This document shows positions 1 through 8,317 of a stretch of 38,650 bases of DNA, piece by piece; the stretch's first letter is position 1; every line of letters begins with the position of its first letter. The translations under genes and the position numbers were made by a program. The notes below the pieces were generated by a model. The model had not been told where the DNA came from, did not search any database, and was given only the letters and a program-made list of their open reading frames with translations. Source of the stretch: an uncultured Caulobacterales bacterium (GTDB lineage: Bacteria > Pseudomonadota > Alphaproteobacteria > Caulobacterales > Caulobacteraceae); the NCBI GenBank assembly GCA_903837135.1, contig CAILTK010000104.1, positions 1 through 38,650 of the forward strand. Reading direction: 5' to 3'.

Positions 1-407
1 ACCACCGCCGCGCCGTAGCGCAGGCACTGGCGGGCCTGGGCGAGGAACTTCTCCTCCCCCTCCTTCAGGCTGATCGAATTGACGATCGACCTGCCCTGCA
101 CGCACTTCAGGCCCGCCTCGATCACCTCCCACTTGGAGCTGTCGATCATCACGGGCACGCGCGAGATGTCGGGCTCGGCGGCGATCAGGTTGAGGAAGGT
201 GACCATGGCCTGCTTCGAATCGAGCAGGCCCTCGTCCATGTTGACGTCGATCACCTGGGCGCCGGCCTCCACCTGCTGGCGGGCGACCGACAGGGCCTCG
301 GCGAAGTTCCCCTCGACGATCAGCTTCTTGAACTTGGCGGATCCGGTGACGTTGGTCCGTTCGCCGATATTGACGAATTGGGCCCGTACGGGAGCGACGT
401 CGGTCAT
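1..407 (-). CDS. metH: Methionine synthase, pterin-binding start of second MetH polypeptide (partial)
   Basis: This is the N-terminal 135 codons of the downstream half of a split cobalamin-dependent methionine synthase; the gene runs off the left edge. The protein opens with [22 protein letters not shown], the usual start of the methyltetrahydrofolate (pterin)-binding barrel. It continues with the family's [13 protein letters not shown] and [19 protein letters not shown] blocks and [10 protein letters not shown]. In one-piece MetH this domain follows the homocysteine domain, which here is a separate gene at 1007-2068. The cobalamin-binding and reactivation domains should lie beyond the window. 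The start codon is the ATG at 407; no good Shine-Dalgarno precedes it, so the start is the least certain part. It lies 41 bases after the RidA-like gene in the same direction. Confidence 0.93.
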   Translation of the reverse strand, partial: MTDVAPVRAQFVNIGERTNVTGSAKFKKLIVEGNFAEALSVARQQVEAGAQVIDVNMDEGLLDSKQAMVTFLNLIAAEPDISRVPVMIDSSKWEVIEAGLKCVQGRSIVNSISLKEGEEKFLAQARQCLRYGAAV

Positions 408-448
408 GACTGAACTTGCACGGTCGGAGGGGAACTCAGCACTGAGCT

Positions 449-925
449 TTACTTCTTCGGAGCCTTCGCGGCCACGAGTTCGATCTCGACCAGCGAGCCG
501 GGGCCGGCCAGGGCGGCGATCTGCACGGTGACGCGCGAGGGCTTGTTGGGTTCGGTCGCCGTGCCGAAGAAGGTCTTGAAGGCGTTGTTCATGCCCATGA
601 AGTCCATCTTGCCGGTGGCCGGGTCGGCGACCAGATAGACCTTGGCGTTGACTACGTCGGAGAACGAATAGCCGTTGTCCGTCAGCACCTTGCCGAGCTT
701 GGTCAGGGCGTCGACGGTCTGCGCCGCCGTATCGCCGGCCTTGGCGTCGCCCGGGATGCCGGAGACGAAGAACAGCTCCGATCCGGCCGGCACGATGGCG
801 CCGGCGCCGATCGGCGAGGCCGGGTTGGGGCTGGCGATGTATTTGATCGCCGGCGCCGCGGCCTGAGCCGAGGCGGCGAACGAAAGCGCCGCGACGGCGG
901 CGAGAAGGGCGAGCTTGGTCTTCAT
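449..925 (-). CDS. Exported RidA (YjgF/YER057c/UK114) family protein
   Basis: A 158-residue protein with a classic Sec signal peptide ([22 protein letters not shown], cut before AAPAIKY) and one RidA-type domain. The domain shows a 'FVSG' strand, '[15 protein letters not shown]' helix, 'VVNAKVYL' strand and a C-terminal '[24 protein letters not shown]'. Cytosolic RidA deaminates reactive enamine/imine intermediates, and its key Arg sits in the 'R-x-x-V' strand, matched here by SRVTV. An exported member is unlikely to do that job in the cytosol, so its substrate is unknown. I chose the second ATG (925) because AGGAG lies 8 bases before it; the ATG at 931 would leave only 2. The gene sits between the two metH parts, probably in the same transcript. 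Confidence 0.88.
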   Translation of the reverse strand: MKTKLALLAAVAALSFAASAQAAAPAIKYIASPNPASPIGAGAIVPAGSELFFVSGIPGDAKAGDTAAQTVDALTKLGKVLTDNGYSFSDVVNAKVYLVADPATGKMDFMGMNNAFKTFFGTATEPNKPSRVTVQIAALAGPGSLVEIELVAAKAPKK

Positions 926-1006
926 GGTCATTTCTCCTGGTTGACGGCGGACGGCGGTCGTCGCCGCCTCCCTATGCCTGCGCGCGGACCTTAGCCATAG
1001 GGCGGC

Positions 1007-2064
<1,058 letters not shown>

Positions 2065-2068
<4 letters not shown>

Positions 2069-3003
2069 GACTTGTCCTCCGGCTCGCGCACGCCCAGCAC
2101 CCGGCAGAGGGCGTAGGTGAGGTCGGCGCGGTTCAGGGTGTAGAAGTGGAAGTCGGTGAAACCGGCCTCCTCGAGCTTGGCGCAGGTCTCCGCCGCCACC
2201 GAAGCGGCCAGCAGCCGGCGGGTGTCGGGATCGGAGTCCAGCCCGTCGAACAGTTCGCTGAGCCAGTCCGGCAGGACGATTCCGCACGGGCCGGCCATGC
2301 GCTGCAGGCCCTTGAAGTTCGACACCGGCATGATCCCGGGCAGGATGGGGATCTCGATCCCGGCCGCGCGAACCTGGTCGACGAAGCGCAGGAAGCCGTC
2401 GGTGTCGAAGAAGAACTGGGTGATGGCGCGCGTGGCGCCGGCGTCGATCTTGGCCTTCAGGACGTCGATGTCGTGCTCGGCCGACGGGCTTTCCGGATGC
2501 ACCTGGGGATAGAGGCCGACCGACACCTCGAAGTCGCCGATCCGCCGGATGGCGGCGGTGAGTTCGGTGGCGTTGTTGTAGCCGTCGGCGCGCGGGACGT
2601 AAGCGCCGCCGATCTGGCCCGGGGGATCGCCCCGCAGGGCCACGATGTGGCGCACGCCCGCGTCCCAATAGTCGTGGATCACCGCGTCGACCTCGTCTCG
2701 GCTGGCGCCGACGCAGGTCAGGTGGGCGGCGGGCTTCAGCCCGGTCTCCTCGTGGATGCGCCGCACGGTGCGGTGCGTGCGTTCGCGGGTCGAGCCGCCC
2801 GCCCCGTAGGTGACCGACACGAAGGTCGGCGCCAGCGGCTCCAGCCGGCGAATGGCCGTCCACAGGCTCTCCTCGGCCTCGGGCGTCTTGGGCGGCGAGA
2901 ATTCAAAGGAGACGTTCAGCCGGCCGCGGGGCCGCACGCCCGCACGGGCGATCGGCCCGAGCGCCGTGCGCTCCCGGTCCTGCGTCGTCGCCTGGGCGTT
3001 CAT
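2065..3003 (-). CDS. metF: 5,10-Methylenetetrahydrofolate reductase
   Basis: A 312-residue FAD enzyme that reduces 5,10-methylene-THF to 5-methyl-THF, the methyl donor used by the MetH encoded just downstream. Family blocks are visible in order: [17 protein letters not shown] (residues ~31-48, with the catalytic Glu), [59 protein letters not shown]-type segment (here [20 protein letters not shown]) and [10 protein letters not shown]. Length fits the family. The start ATG overlaps the stop of the regulator gene (ATGA, 3000-3003), and its stop overlaps metH. This gives a tight three-gene unit of regulator, methyl-donor maker and methyl-donor user. Confidence 0.96.
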
Positions 3004-3971
3004 GCGGCGCTCCTCTGAGCCACGGCGACCGGCTGGGCCAGCCAGACTTTGACGGTCAGACCGTCCTCGGCCCCGGGTGGAAGGGTGGTGGCGGTCAGCT
3101 TGCCGAGCCCGCCCTCGCCGCACCAGCGCCCGATCTCCTCGTCCGAGAAGCCGAGCCGCCGGTGCTGGTGGGCCTGGCGCAGATATTCCAGGCGATGCGG
3201 AGCGAAGTCCACGATCAACAGCCGTCCGTTCGCCGACACCAGACGCGCCGCCTCGGCCACCGCCGCGGCCGGATCGTTGAGGTAGTGAAGCACCCGATGG
3301 ATGACCACGAGGTCGGCCGAGCCGCCCTTGAGCCCGGTGGAGAAGATGTCGCCGTGGCGCAGCTCGCAATGGCCGACGCCGGCGTCCGCCACCTGCCGCC
3401 GGGCGATGTTGAGCATCTGCTGGGAGAGATCCAGACCCAGGGCCGTATGCGCCTTTTCGCCGAGCAGGGTCAGCATCCGTCCGGCCCCGGTGCCGAGATC
3501 GACCAGCCGCTCGAACGGACCGGAGCCGACGGCGTCCAGAATGGCCCGCTCCACCTCGTCTTCGGCCACATACAGCGACCGCACCTGATCCCACCGCGCC
3601 GCATTGCGCTCGAAATACGCGGCCGCCTCGGCCTCCCGGGTGTGATGGACCTGGCCAAGACGATCCGCGTCGCGCGCGATCACCGGCTCGTTCGGCTGTA
3701 GTTCGCCGAGCATCTCCTCGGCCAGCGCGCGGCGCGCGCCATGCGCCGACAGCCGGTAAAACACCCAGGCGCCGTCCGGAAAACGCTCGACCAGCCCCGC
3801 TTCGGCCAGCAGTTTGAGATGACGGGACACGCGCGGCTGGCTCTGGTCCAGGATCTGGCCCAACTCCATCACCGACAGCTCCTCGCGCCGGAGCAGGGCC
3901 AGGATGCGCAGCCGCGTCGGTTCGCCCGCTGCGCGCAACACCTCCACCAACTCGCCGGACGTGAAAGACAT
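3000..3971 (-). CDS. ArsR-family regulator fused to a SAM-dependent methyltransferase domain (SahR-like)
   Basis: A 323-residue fusion. Residues ~1-90 form a winged helix of the ArsR type (GEPTRLRILALLRREELSVMELG, then QSQPRVSRHLKLLAEAGLV). Residues ~125-310 form a class I methyltransferase with motif I LVDLGTGAGRM near 156, and DLVVIHRVLHYL. Known family: ArsR regulators called SahR control methionine-cycle genes in Proteobacteria and respond to S-adenosylhomocysteine; some carry such a domain. I infer that the domain here senses SAM/SAH, though catalysis is not excluded. It is the first gene of the metF-metH operon. The palindrome at 3973-3998 right before its start suggests autoregulation. 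ATG at 3971 has no Shine-Dalgarno and is probably read from a leaderless mRNA. Confidence 0.92.
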   Translation of the reverse strand: MSFTSGELVEVLRAAGEPTRLRILALLRREELSVMELGQILDQSQPRVSRHLKLLAEAGLVERFPDGAWVFYRLSAHGARRALAEEMLGELQPNEPVIARDADRLGQVHHTREAEAAAYFERNAARWDQVRSLYVAEDEVERAILDAVGSGPFERLVDLGTGAGRMLTLLGEKAHTALGLDLSQQMLNIARRQVADAGVGHCELRHGDIFSTGLKGGSADLVVIHRVLHYLNDPAAAVAEAARLVSANGRLLIVDFAPHRLEYLRQAHQHRRLGFSDEEIGRWCGEGGLGKLTATTLPPGAEDGLTVKVWLAQPVAVAQRSAA

Positions 3972-3972
3972 G

Positions 3973-3998
3973 AGGCATATAAAGATATCCTTATGCCT
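3973..3998. promoter_or_regulatory. Operator-like palindrome of the methionine operon
   Basis: An inverted repeat AGGCATA (3973-3979) / TATGCCT (3992-3998) encloses a second palindrome, ATAAAGATATCCTTAT (3979-3994), centred on GATATC with only one mismatched pair. The site lies 2-27 bases upstream of the regulator start and over the proposed -10 region. This position would let a bound ArsR-type protein block RNA polymerase. AT-rich palindromes of this form are typical of ArsR operators. The link to this regulator is inference. Confidence 0.65.
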
Positions 3999-4007
3999 TT
4001 ATGTCAA
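3979..4007 (-). promoter_or_regulatory. Probable promoter of the regulator-metF-metH operon
   Basis: On the minus strand TTGACA (4007-4002) is followed after 17 bases by CTTTAT (3984-3979). The -35 is a perfect match and the -10 is weak. The expected transcription start falls at or next to the ATG at 3971, which would make the mRNA leaderless. This agrees with the lack of a Shine-Dalgarno there. The -10 element is inside the operator-like palindrome. Confidence 0.5.
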
Positions 4008-4127
4008 GTTGCGCCTTTCACGCGTCGCATTGCAGCAAATTGATTCAAATCAGGCGACGCCCGCTTGAATGGCGCGTGGAGCGATCACAGTTGAAGCGGC
4101 GCAGCTTTGCGGTCGCTGGAGAATCAA

Positions 4128-4925
4128 GTGTTTGAAACAATGGTGATCGCTGCGGCGCTCGGCGCGTCCCTGTCGACGGCCGCGGTTGAAACGCCGCCGC
4201 CGGCGTCCGTCCCCGCCGCCACGGCCCCCGACGCGGGCAACCCCGACCCGTGGGAGCCGACCAATCGCAGTCTGTTCCGATTGAACAAGGGCCTGGACCG
4301 GGCCGTGATCCGGCCGGGCGCCAGCTTCTATCATCACGCCGTCACCCACCCGATCCGCGACGGCGTGCACAATGTGCTCTACAATCTCGGCGAGCCGGTG
4401 ACCTTCCTCAACAACGTCCTGCAGGCGCGTCCGACCCAGGCGGGGAAGACCGTGCTCCGCTTCGTCGTCAACAGCACCGTGGGCATCGCGGGGGTGTTCG
4501 ACGTAACCGGCGCCAATGGCCTGCCACGCGAGCCGAGCGGATTCGCCGAGACCCTGACGCGCTACGGCGCGCCGCAGGGCCCGTATATCTTTCTGCCGGT
4601 GTTCGGTCCGTCGAGTGTGCGCGACCTGACGGGTCGGGCGGTGGACGTGGTCAGCGACCCCTTCACCTGGATCAACTACAGCGGGCGCACCGGGGCGCAG
4701 GCGGCGCGCGGCGTGCTCGCCGGGGCCGACCAGCGCGTCCGGCTCGATCCGGTGCTGAAGGACGTGGACAGGACCGCCACCGATCCCTACGCCACCCTGC
4801 GTTCGGCCTTCCTGCAGAGTTCCAGCCTAACCGGCCATCGCGAAACCGACGTGAAGGCCCTGCCCGATTTCGGCCCTGAGCCCGGCACGCCCGCGCCGAC
4901 CGCCCCGCCGCCTCCCCGGCCATGA
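4128..4925 (+). CDS. mlaA: MlaA/VacJ family outer-membrane phospholipid asymmetry protein
   Basis: A 265-residue protein with the MlaA domain: DPWEPTNRSLFRLNKGLDRAV near residue 41, then NVLYNLGEPVTFLNNVLQ, RFVVNSTVGIAGVFDV and GPYIFLPVFGPSSVRD. The last is the family's most conserved block. MlaA removes misplaced phospholipids from the outer leaflet of the outer membrane and hands them to MlaC, encoded next. The usual lipobox Cys is missing and I see no Cys in the whole protein, so it is not a lipoprotein. A short hydrophobic stretch follows the start. I chose GTG at 4128 because GGAG lies 6 bases before it; an ATG at 4140 is too far, and a TTG at 4107 has no such signal. The proline-rich tail ends in an ATGA overlap with mlaC. 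Confidence 0.9.
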   Translation: MFETMVIAAALGASLSTAAVETPPPASVPAATAPDAGNPDPWEPTNRSLFRLNKGLDRAVIRPGASFYHHAVTHPIRDGVHNVLYNLGEPVTFLNNVLQARPTQAGKTVLRFVVNSTVGIAGVFDVTGANGLPREPSGFAETLTRYGAPQGPYIFLPVFGPSSVRDLTGRAVDVVSDPFTWINYSGRTGAQAARGVLAGADQRVRLDPVLKDVDRTATDPYATLRSAFLQSSSLTGHRETDVKALPDFGPEPGTPAPTAPPPPRP

Positions 4926-5608
4926 TCAGCCCCAAGACCCGTAAGCCCCCCATGCATACCCGTTCGACCGTTTCCGCCGCCCTCCTCGCCGTGCTCGGCT
5001 TCGGCGTTCCCGCCGTCACCGTCGCCGCCCTGGCCGCTCCGGCTTTCGCCGAGGCTCAACGCGACGCCGACGCCGAGTCCTTCGTGGCCAACCAGGCCAG
5101 CCGCGCCCTGACCATCCTCAATCAGGGCGGCGACACCCAGGCGAAGAAGGCGGCGTTCCGCGCCTTCGTCGATCAGGTGGCCGACGTGCCGCGGATCACG
5201 GGATTCGTGCTTGGCAAGTACCGCCGCTCGCTCACCGCTCAGCAGTACGACGAATTCGCCCAGGTCTTCCGGCTCTACGCCAACAGCGTCTATGAGACCC
5301 GGCTCGGCCAGTATCACGGCGAGCGGCTGAAGGTGACCGGCTCGACGGTGCGGGTGCCCGGCGACGTGGTGGTGGATTCCCAGATCGTCGGCGGCGAGGT
5401 GAAGACTCCCCTCGAGGTGAAGTGGCGGGTGATCCGCGGCGCCGACGGCCGCTATCGCGCGGTCGACGTGTCGGTGGACGGCATCTGGCTGGCCATCACC
5501 GAACAGCAGGACTTCGTCTCCACCCTCGACAACAACCACGGCGACATCAACGTCCTGATCAATCAGCTGCGCACTCAGACCGGACAGGTCGCCGCTCGAC
5601 GGGGATAA
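4922..5608 (+). CDS. mlaC: MlaC/Ttg2D family periplasmic phospholipid-binding protein
   Basis: A 228-residue protein with a signal peptide (hydrophobic core AALLAVLGFGVPAVTVAALA, cleavage after AFA) and an MlaC domain. The domain is recognised from FVANQASRALTIL, FRAFVDQVADVPRITGFVLGKYRR, EYDEFAQVFRLYANSVYETRLGQY-like text (here QQYDEFAQ...) and VKWRVIRGADGRYRAVDVSVDGIWLAITEQQDFVSTL. MlaC ferries phospholipid between MlaA and the inner-membrane MlaFEDB complex. No mlaF, E or D gene is next to it, so those must be elsewhere. The start overlaps mlaA by ATGA, which implies coupled translation. A second Met at 4952 would also leave a full signal peptide. Confidence 0.92.
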   Translation: MISPKTRKPPMHTRSTVSAALLAVLGFGVPAVTVAALAAPAFAEAQRDADAESFVANQASRALTILNQGGDTQAKKAAFRAFVDQVADVPRITGFVLGKYRRSLTAQQYDEFAQVFRLYANSVYETRLGQYHGERLKVTGSTVRVPGDVVVDSQIVGGEVKTPLEVKWRVIRGADGRYRAVDVSVDGIWLAITEQQDFVSTLDNNHGDINVLINQLRTQTGQVAARRG

Positions 5609-5631
5609 ACGGCCGGTTGCGGCAGGGAGAT

Positions 5632-5647
5632 ATTACAGGGTTGTAAT
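5632..5647. promoter_or_regulatory. Perfect inverted repeat ATTACA-N4-TGTAAT upstream of the small exported protein
   Basis: ATTACA and TGTAAT flank GGGT, a perfect 6-base inverted repeat in an otherwise GC-rich gap. It lies 102 bases before the ATG at 5750 and 23 bases after the mlaC stop. It has no T-run, so a protein binding site in the promoter of the next gene is more likely than a terminator. Which protein binds is unknown. Confidence 0.35.
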
Positions 5648-5749
5648 TTGCTGGCCACGATACGTGGGCCTGGCAGGGGGCAGAGTAGTCCTGTCGACGC
5701 GGACTCCGACCCGTCGCTCGACGAGCCTCCATCCAGGGAAAGAACAAAC

Positions 5750-6010
5750 ATGAAGCGTCTCATCCTCGCCGCCGCCGCCGCGGCCCTCATCGCCTCGCCG
5801 GCCTTGGCCGCCGCCCCGGCCGCTCCGATGGCCGCCAACAAGATGGCCCCCGCCTCGGCGTCGACCACCACCGAGACCAAGGTCGACACCAAGACCGACG
5901 CGATGGGCAAGACCACCAAGCACACCAAGAAGAAGGTCCACAAGAAGGCGAAGTCCGCCATGGGCGAGACCTCGACCACCACGACGACCGACAACAAGAC
6001 CACCAAGTAG
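5750..6010 (+). CDS. Small exported Lys/Thr-rich protein of unknown function
   Basis: An 86-residue protein that I do not recognise as a named family. A clear signal peptide (MKRLILAAAAAALIASPALA) is followed by a low-complexity mature chain rich in Thr, Lys, Ala and Ser, including KTTKHTKKKVHKKAKS and a TTTTTDNKTTK tail. It has no Cys and almost no bulky hydrophobic residues, so it is probably disordered and positively charged in the periplasm. AGGGAA about 10 bases before the ATG serves as ribosome binding site. It has its own terminator right after. Similar short Ala/Lys/Thr-rich exported proteins are common in Caulobacteraceae. A role in binding anionic cell-envelope polymers is only a guess. 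Confidence 0.75.
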   Translation: MKRLILAAAAAALIASPALAAAPAAPMAANKMAPASASTTTETKVDTKTDAMGKTTKHTKKKVHKKAKSAMGETSTTTTTDNKTTK

Positions 6011-6014
6011 GATC

Positions 6015-6034
6015 CGCCCCTCGATCGAGGGGCG
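6015..6034. repeat. Perfect 20-bp palindrome after the small exported protein
   Basis: CGCCCCTCGATCGAGGGGCG reads the same on both strands. It begins 4 bases after the stop at 6010 and stands just before the terminator hairpin. It can form a hairpin in RNA or serve as a protein site. It has no T-run. Confidence 0.6.
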
Positions 6035-6046
6035 ACGCAACGACGG

Positions 6047-6073
6047 AAAGCCCGGCCCCCGCGCCGGGCTTTT
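6047..6073. terminator. Rho-independent terminator, probably bidirectional
   Basis: AAAGCCCGGC (6047-6056) and GCCGGGCTTT (6063-6072) form a perfect 10-bp stem with a 6-base loop, followed by a T on the plus strand. The A/T ends of the stem give U-runs in both directions. It can therefore end both the small exported protein gene (stop 6010) and the convergent dehydrogenase gene (stop 6087). Confidence 0.8.
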
Positions 6074-6086
6074 CTGTCGATGGACG

Positions 6087-7031
6087 TCAGGGCACTGGGG
6101 TCGGCAGGGGCTCGCCCGCCACGAAGGCGCGCACGTTCTCGAGCGCCAGATCGACCATGTCGCGCAGGGCGCCGCGCGTATTGCCGCCGACATGCGGGGT
6201 GAGGAGCGTGTTGGGGACGTCGGCCCAGCGTCCGGCCGGGGTCGGCTCCTGTGCGAACACGTCGAGCCCGGCGCCGCCCAGCCGGCCGTCCTTGAGGCGC
6301 GCGATCATCGCGTCCTCGTCGATGATGCCCCCGCGGGTGATGTTGACCACCACGCCCGACGCGCCGACCGCGTCCAGCACGGCTTCGCTGATCAGCCCCG
6401 CGTTCGAAGCGTCGGCCCGCGCGCAGATCACCAGGGCGTCGCACCACCCCGCCAGCGCCATCAGGCTGTCGGCCATCGGCCACGCCGCCTCCGGCTTGGG
6501 GCGGGGGCCCCACCAGCGCGCCTCGGACCTGAACGCCTGGACCCGCTCGGCCACGGCCTGGCCGATCGCGCCGAGCCCGACCACGCCCACCTTCATCCCC
6601 TTCATCGAGGCGCGCGCGGCGCCCCGATGCTCATGCGTCCAACCCCCCGAGCGCACCAGACGGTCGCCGTCAGCGACGCCCCGCACGACGCCCAGCAGAA
6701 GACCCAGGGCCAGGTCCGCCACGTCGTCGGCGTTGACGCCGGGCGTATTGGACACCTGCACCCCGTGCGCGCGGGCATGCGGGACATCCACGCTTTCGTA
6801 TCCCGTGCCGATGCGGGCGATCAGGCCGAGATTCGGCAGCTTTTCGACCATGGACGGTTCGATACGGCTGAAACCGCCGAAGATGACCTGCACCGCCTGG
6901 CCGGGACCGGCCGCGAAGGCGTCGAAATCCGGCTGATCCCAGAGGGTCAGAACCTCATAATCCTTCGACAACCGCGGTATCAGTCCGGCGAGCACCGGGG
7001 TGTCGATCAGCAGGGTGGGCTTGCGGGTCAT
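6087..7031 (-). CDS. D-isomer-specific 2-hydroxyacid dehydrogenase (glyoxylate/hydroxypyruvate reductase-like)
   Basis: A 314-residue NAD(P)-dependent enzyme. Catalytic marks of the family are present: GFSRIEP/IARIGTGYESVD with the substrate-binding region, the nucleotide loop VGVVGLGAIGQAVAERV (residues ~147-163), NITRGGIIDEDAMI with the catalytic Arg, and LTPHVGGNT with the catalytic His. The split substrate domain and length (~310) fit glyoxylate/hydroxypyruvate reductases better than the larger phosphoglycerate dehydrogenases. The exact substrate cannot be read from the sequence. It is monocistronic by appearance, with a shared terminator on its 3' side. The start ATG at 7031 has no strong Shine-Dalgarno. 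Confidence 0.9.
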   Translation of the reverse strand: MTRKPTLLIDTPVLAGLIPRLSKDYEVLTLWDQPDFDAFAAGPGQAVQVIFGGFSRIEPSMVEKLPNLGLIARIGTGYESVDVPHARAHGVQVSNTPGVNADDVADLALGLLLGVVRGVADGDRLVRSGGWTHEHRGAARASMKGMKVGVVGLGAIGQAVAERVQAFRSEARWWGPRPKPEAAWPMADSLMALAGWCDALVICARADASNAGLISEAVLDAVGASGVVVNITRGGIIDEDAMIARLKDGRLGGAGLDVFAQEPTPAGRWADVPNTLLTPHVGGNTRGALRDMVDLALENVRAFVAGEPLPTPVP

Positions 7032-7148
7032 CGGGGCGGAGGGTCCGGCGTGGTTGAGGGGACTTAGCCCGAGCGTTAAACCCCATCGGCCGGCCCATCG
7101 CCATCCTTGGCTGTTCGACGCCTCGCTCCCCCGGAACGGGTCGGCCGG

Positions 7149-7724
7149 CTACGCGCCCGTCTGCGGCGCCCGTCCACGCCGCCCCTCGGCGAACGCCTCG
7201 ATCATGCGGGCGCAGAAAGCGGGCAGGTCATCGGGCTTGCGTGAGGTGACCAGGCCCTCGTCCACCACCACCTCCTGATCGACCCAGTCGGCGCCGGCGT
7301 TCCTGAGATCGACCTCGAGCGAGGGCCAGGAGGTCATCCGCCGGCCCTCCACGGCCTCGGCGTTGATCAGGGTCCAGGGGCCGTGGCAGATGGCGGCGAT
7401 CGGCTTTTTGGCCTCGGCAAAGCTGCGCACGAAGGCGATGGCCTTGGGCTCCAGCCTCAGGGCGTCAGGATTGGCGACCCCGCCCGGCAATACCAGGGCG
7501 TCGTAGCTGGAGGGATCCGCCGCGCCAAGGTCGCGGTCGACGGACGACGTGCGCCCCTTCTGGTCGTGCTCCATGCCCTGGATCCTGCCGGGCTTTGGCG
7601 ACACCACCTCGACCGTGGCGCCGGCGGCCTTCAGGGCTTCGACCGGCTGCTCGAGCTCGGATTGTTCGTAGCCGTCGGTGGCCAGGACCGCAACGCGCAG
7701 CCCGTTGAGCGTTTGCTCAGCCAT
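7149..7724 (-). CDS. PfpI/DJ-1 family type 1 glutamine amidotransferase-like protein
   Basis: A 191-residue DJ-1/PfpI-fold protein. LRVAVLATDGYEQSELEQPVEAL opens the fold, YDALVLPGGVANPDALR follows, and the nucleophile elbow AICHGPWTLINA carries the catalytic Cys with the adjacent His. Known members act as glyoxalase/deglycase-like stress enzymes or peptidases; which applies here is not visible. I chose the ATG at 7724 because GGAGGA lies 7 bases before it; an upstream ATG at 7742 would precede that signal. A hairpin (7774-7799) lies in the gap upstream. Confidence 0.92.
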   Translation of the reverse strand: MAEQTLNGLRVAVLATDGYEQSELEQPVEALKAAGATVEVVSPKPGRIQGMEHDQKGRTSSVDRDLGAADPSSYDALVLPGGVANPDALRLEPKAIAFVRSFAEAKKPIAAICHGPWTLINAEAVEGRRMTSWPSLEVDLRNAGADWVDQEVVVDEGLVTSRKPDDLPAFCARMIEAFAEGRRGRAPQTGA

Positions 7725-7926
7725 AAGAAATTCCTCCGCCATTCCTGTGGGATAGACGGAGAACCCCGAGCCCTCCGGCCAAGTTTCAGCTTGGCCGGAA
7801 AGTTCGTTCCAGCGCCCCCTCCCGGACCAGATGGCTCACCTGATCAGACGAAAGGGCGCCAGACCCATGTCATAGGCGCATACCGGGCGGGACCAACCGG
7901 TCCGCTTTGGCCCGACATGCCTGACC

Positions 7927-8187
7927 CTACTTCAGGTGCTTGGCCAGGTGCGAGTTCATCTCGAACATGGTCACCTTGTCCTTGCCGCCGAAGACGGGCT
8001 TCAGCTTGGCGTCGGCGAGGATCTCGCGCTTGTTGGCGGGATTCTGCAGATTGTTGGCCTTGATGTAGTCCCACATCTTTTTCACCGCGTCGCTGCGCGC
8101 GACCTGGCCGGCGCCGATCACGGCGACCAGCTCGGCGGAGGGGGTCATGGGCTTTTGCAGGCCGTTGGTTTTCGGCTTCTCAGCCAT
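7927..8187 (-). CDS. SWIB/MDM2 domain protein
   Basis: An 86-residue protein that is almost entirely one SWIB domain: MTPSAELVAVIGAGQVARSDAVKKMWDYIKANNLQNPANKREILADAKLKPVFGGKDKVTMFEMNSHLAKHL in family terms, with the KxxWxYIKxNNLQ and MFEM marks. In eukaryotes SWIB domains occur in chromatin remodelers; free-standing bacterial forms occur in chlamydiae and alphaproteobacteria and may act on DNA topology. The local role is unknown. GGAG stands 9 bases before the ATG. The 184-base gap downstream (7743-7926) holds only hairpins without T-runs. Confidence 0.9.
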   Translation of the reverse strand: MAEKPKTNGLQKPMTPSAELVAVIGAGQVARSDAVKKMWDYIKANNLQNPANKREILADAKLKPVFGGKDKVTMFEMNSHLAKHLK

Positions 8188-8317
8188 TGTAAGGCGCTCC
8201 GTTCAGTCTCTGTTCGCGGGTGGAAACATCCCGCTTAGCACAAGCTCTCACGCGATTCGCCCCCTACCGCGACTATCGCGCGCGCTTGCCGCCGGATACG
8301 CACGGAGTTTGTGGGGA

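Noticed and set aside
2146-3018. Long plus-strand frame opposite metF
   Set aside because: It is the mirror of a strongly conserved gene in GC-rich DNA and has no family features; rejected as a shadow frame.
7774-7799. 10-bp hairpin TCCGGCCAAG/CTTGGCCGGA considered as a terminator
   Set aside because: No T-run follows on either strand; it may be a leader hairpin of the PfpI-type gene, but nothing further supports it.
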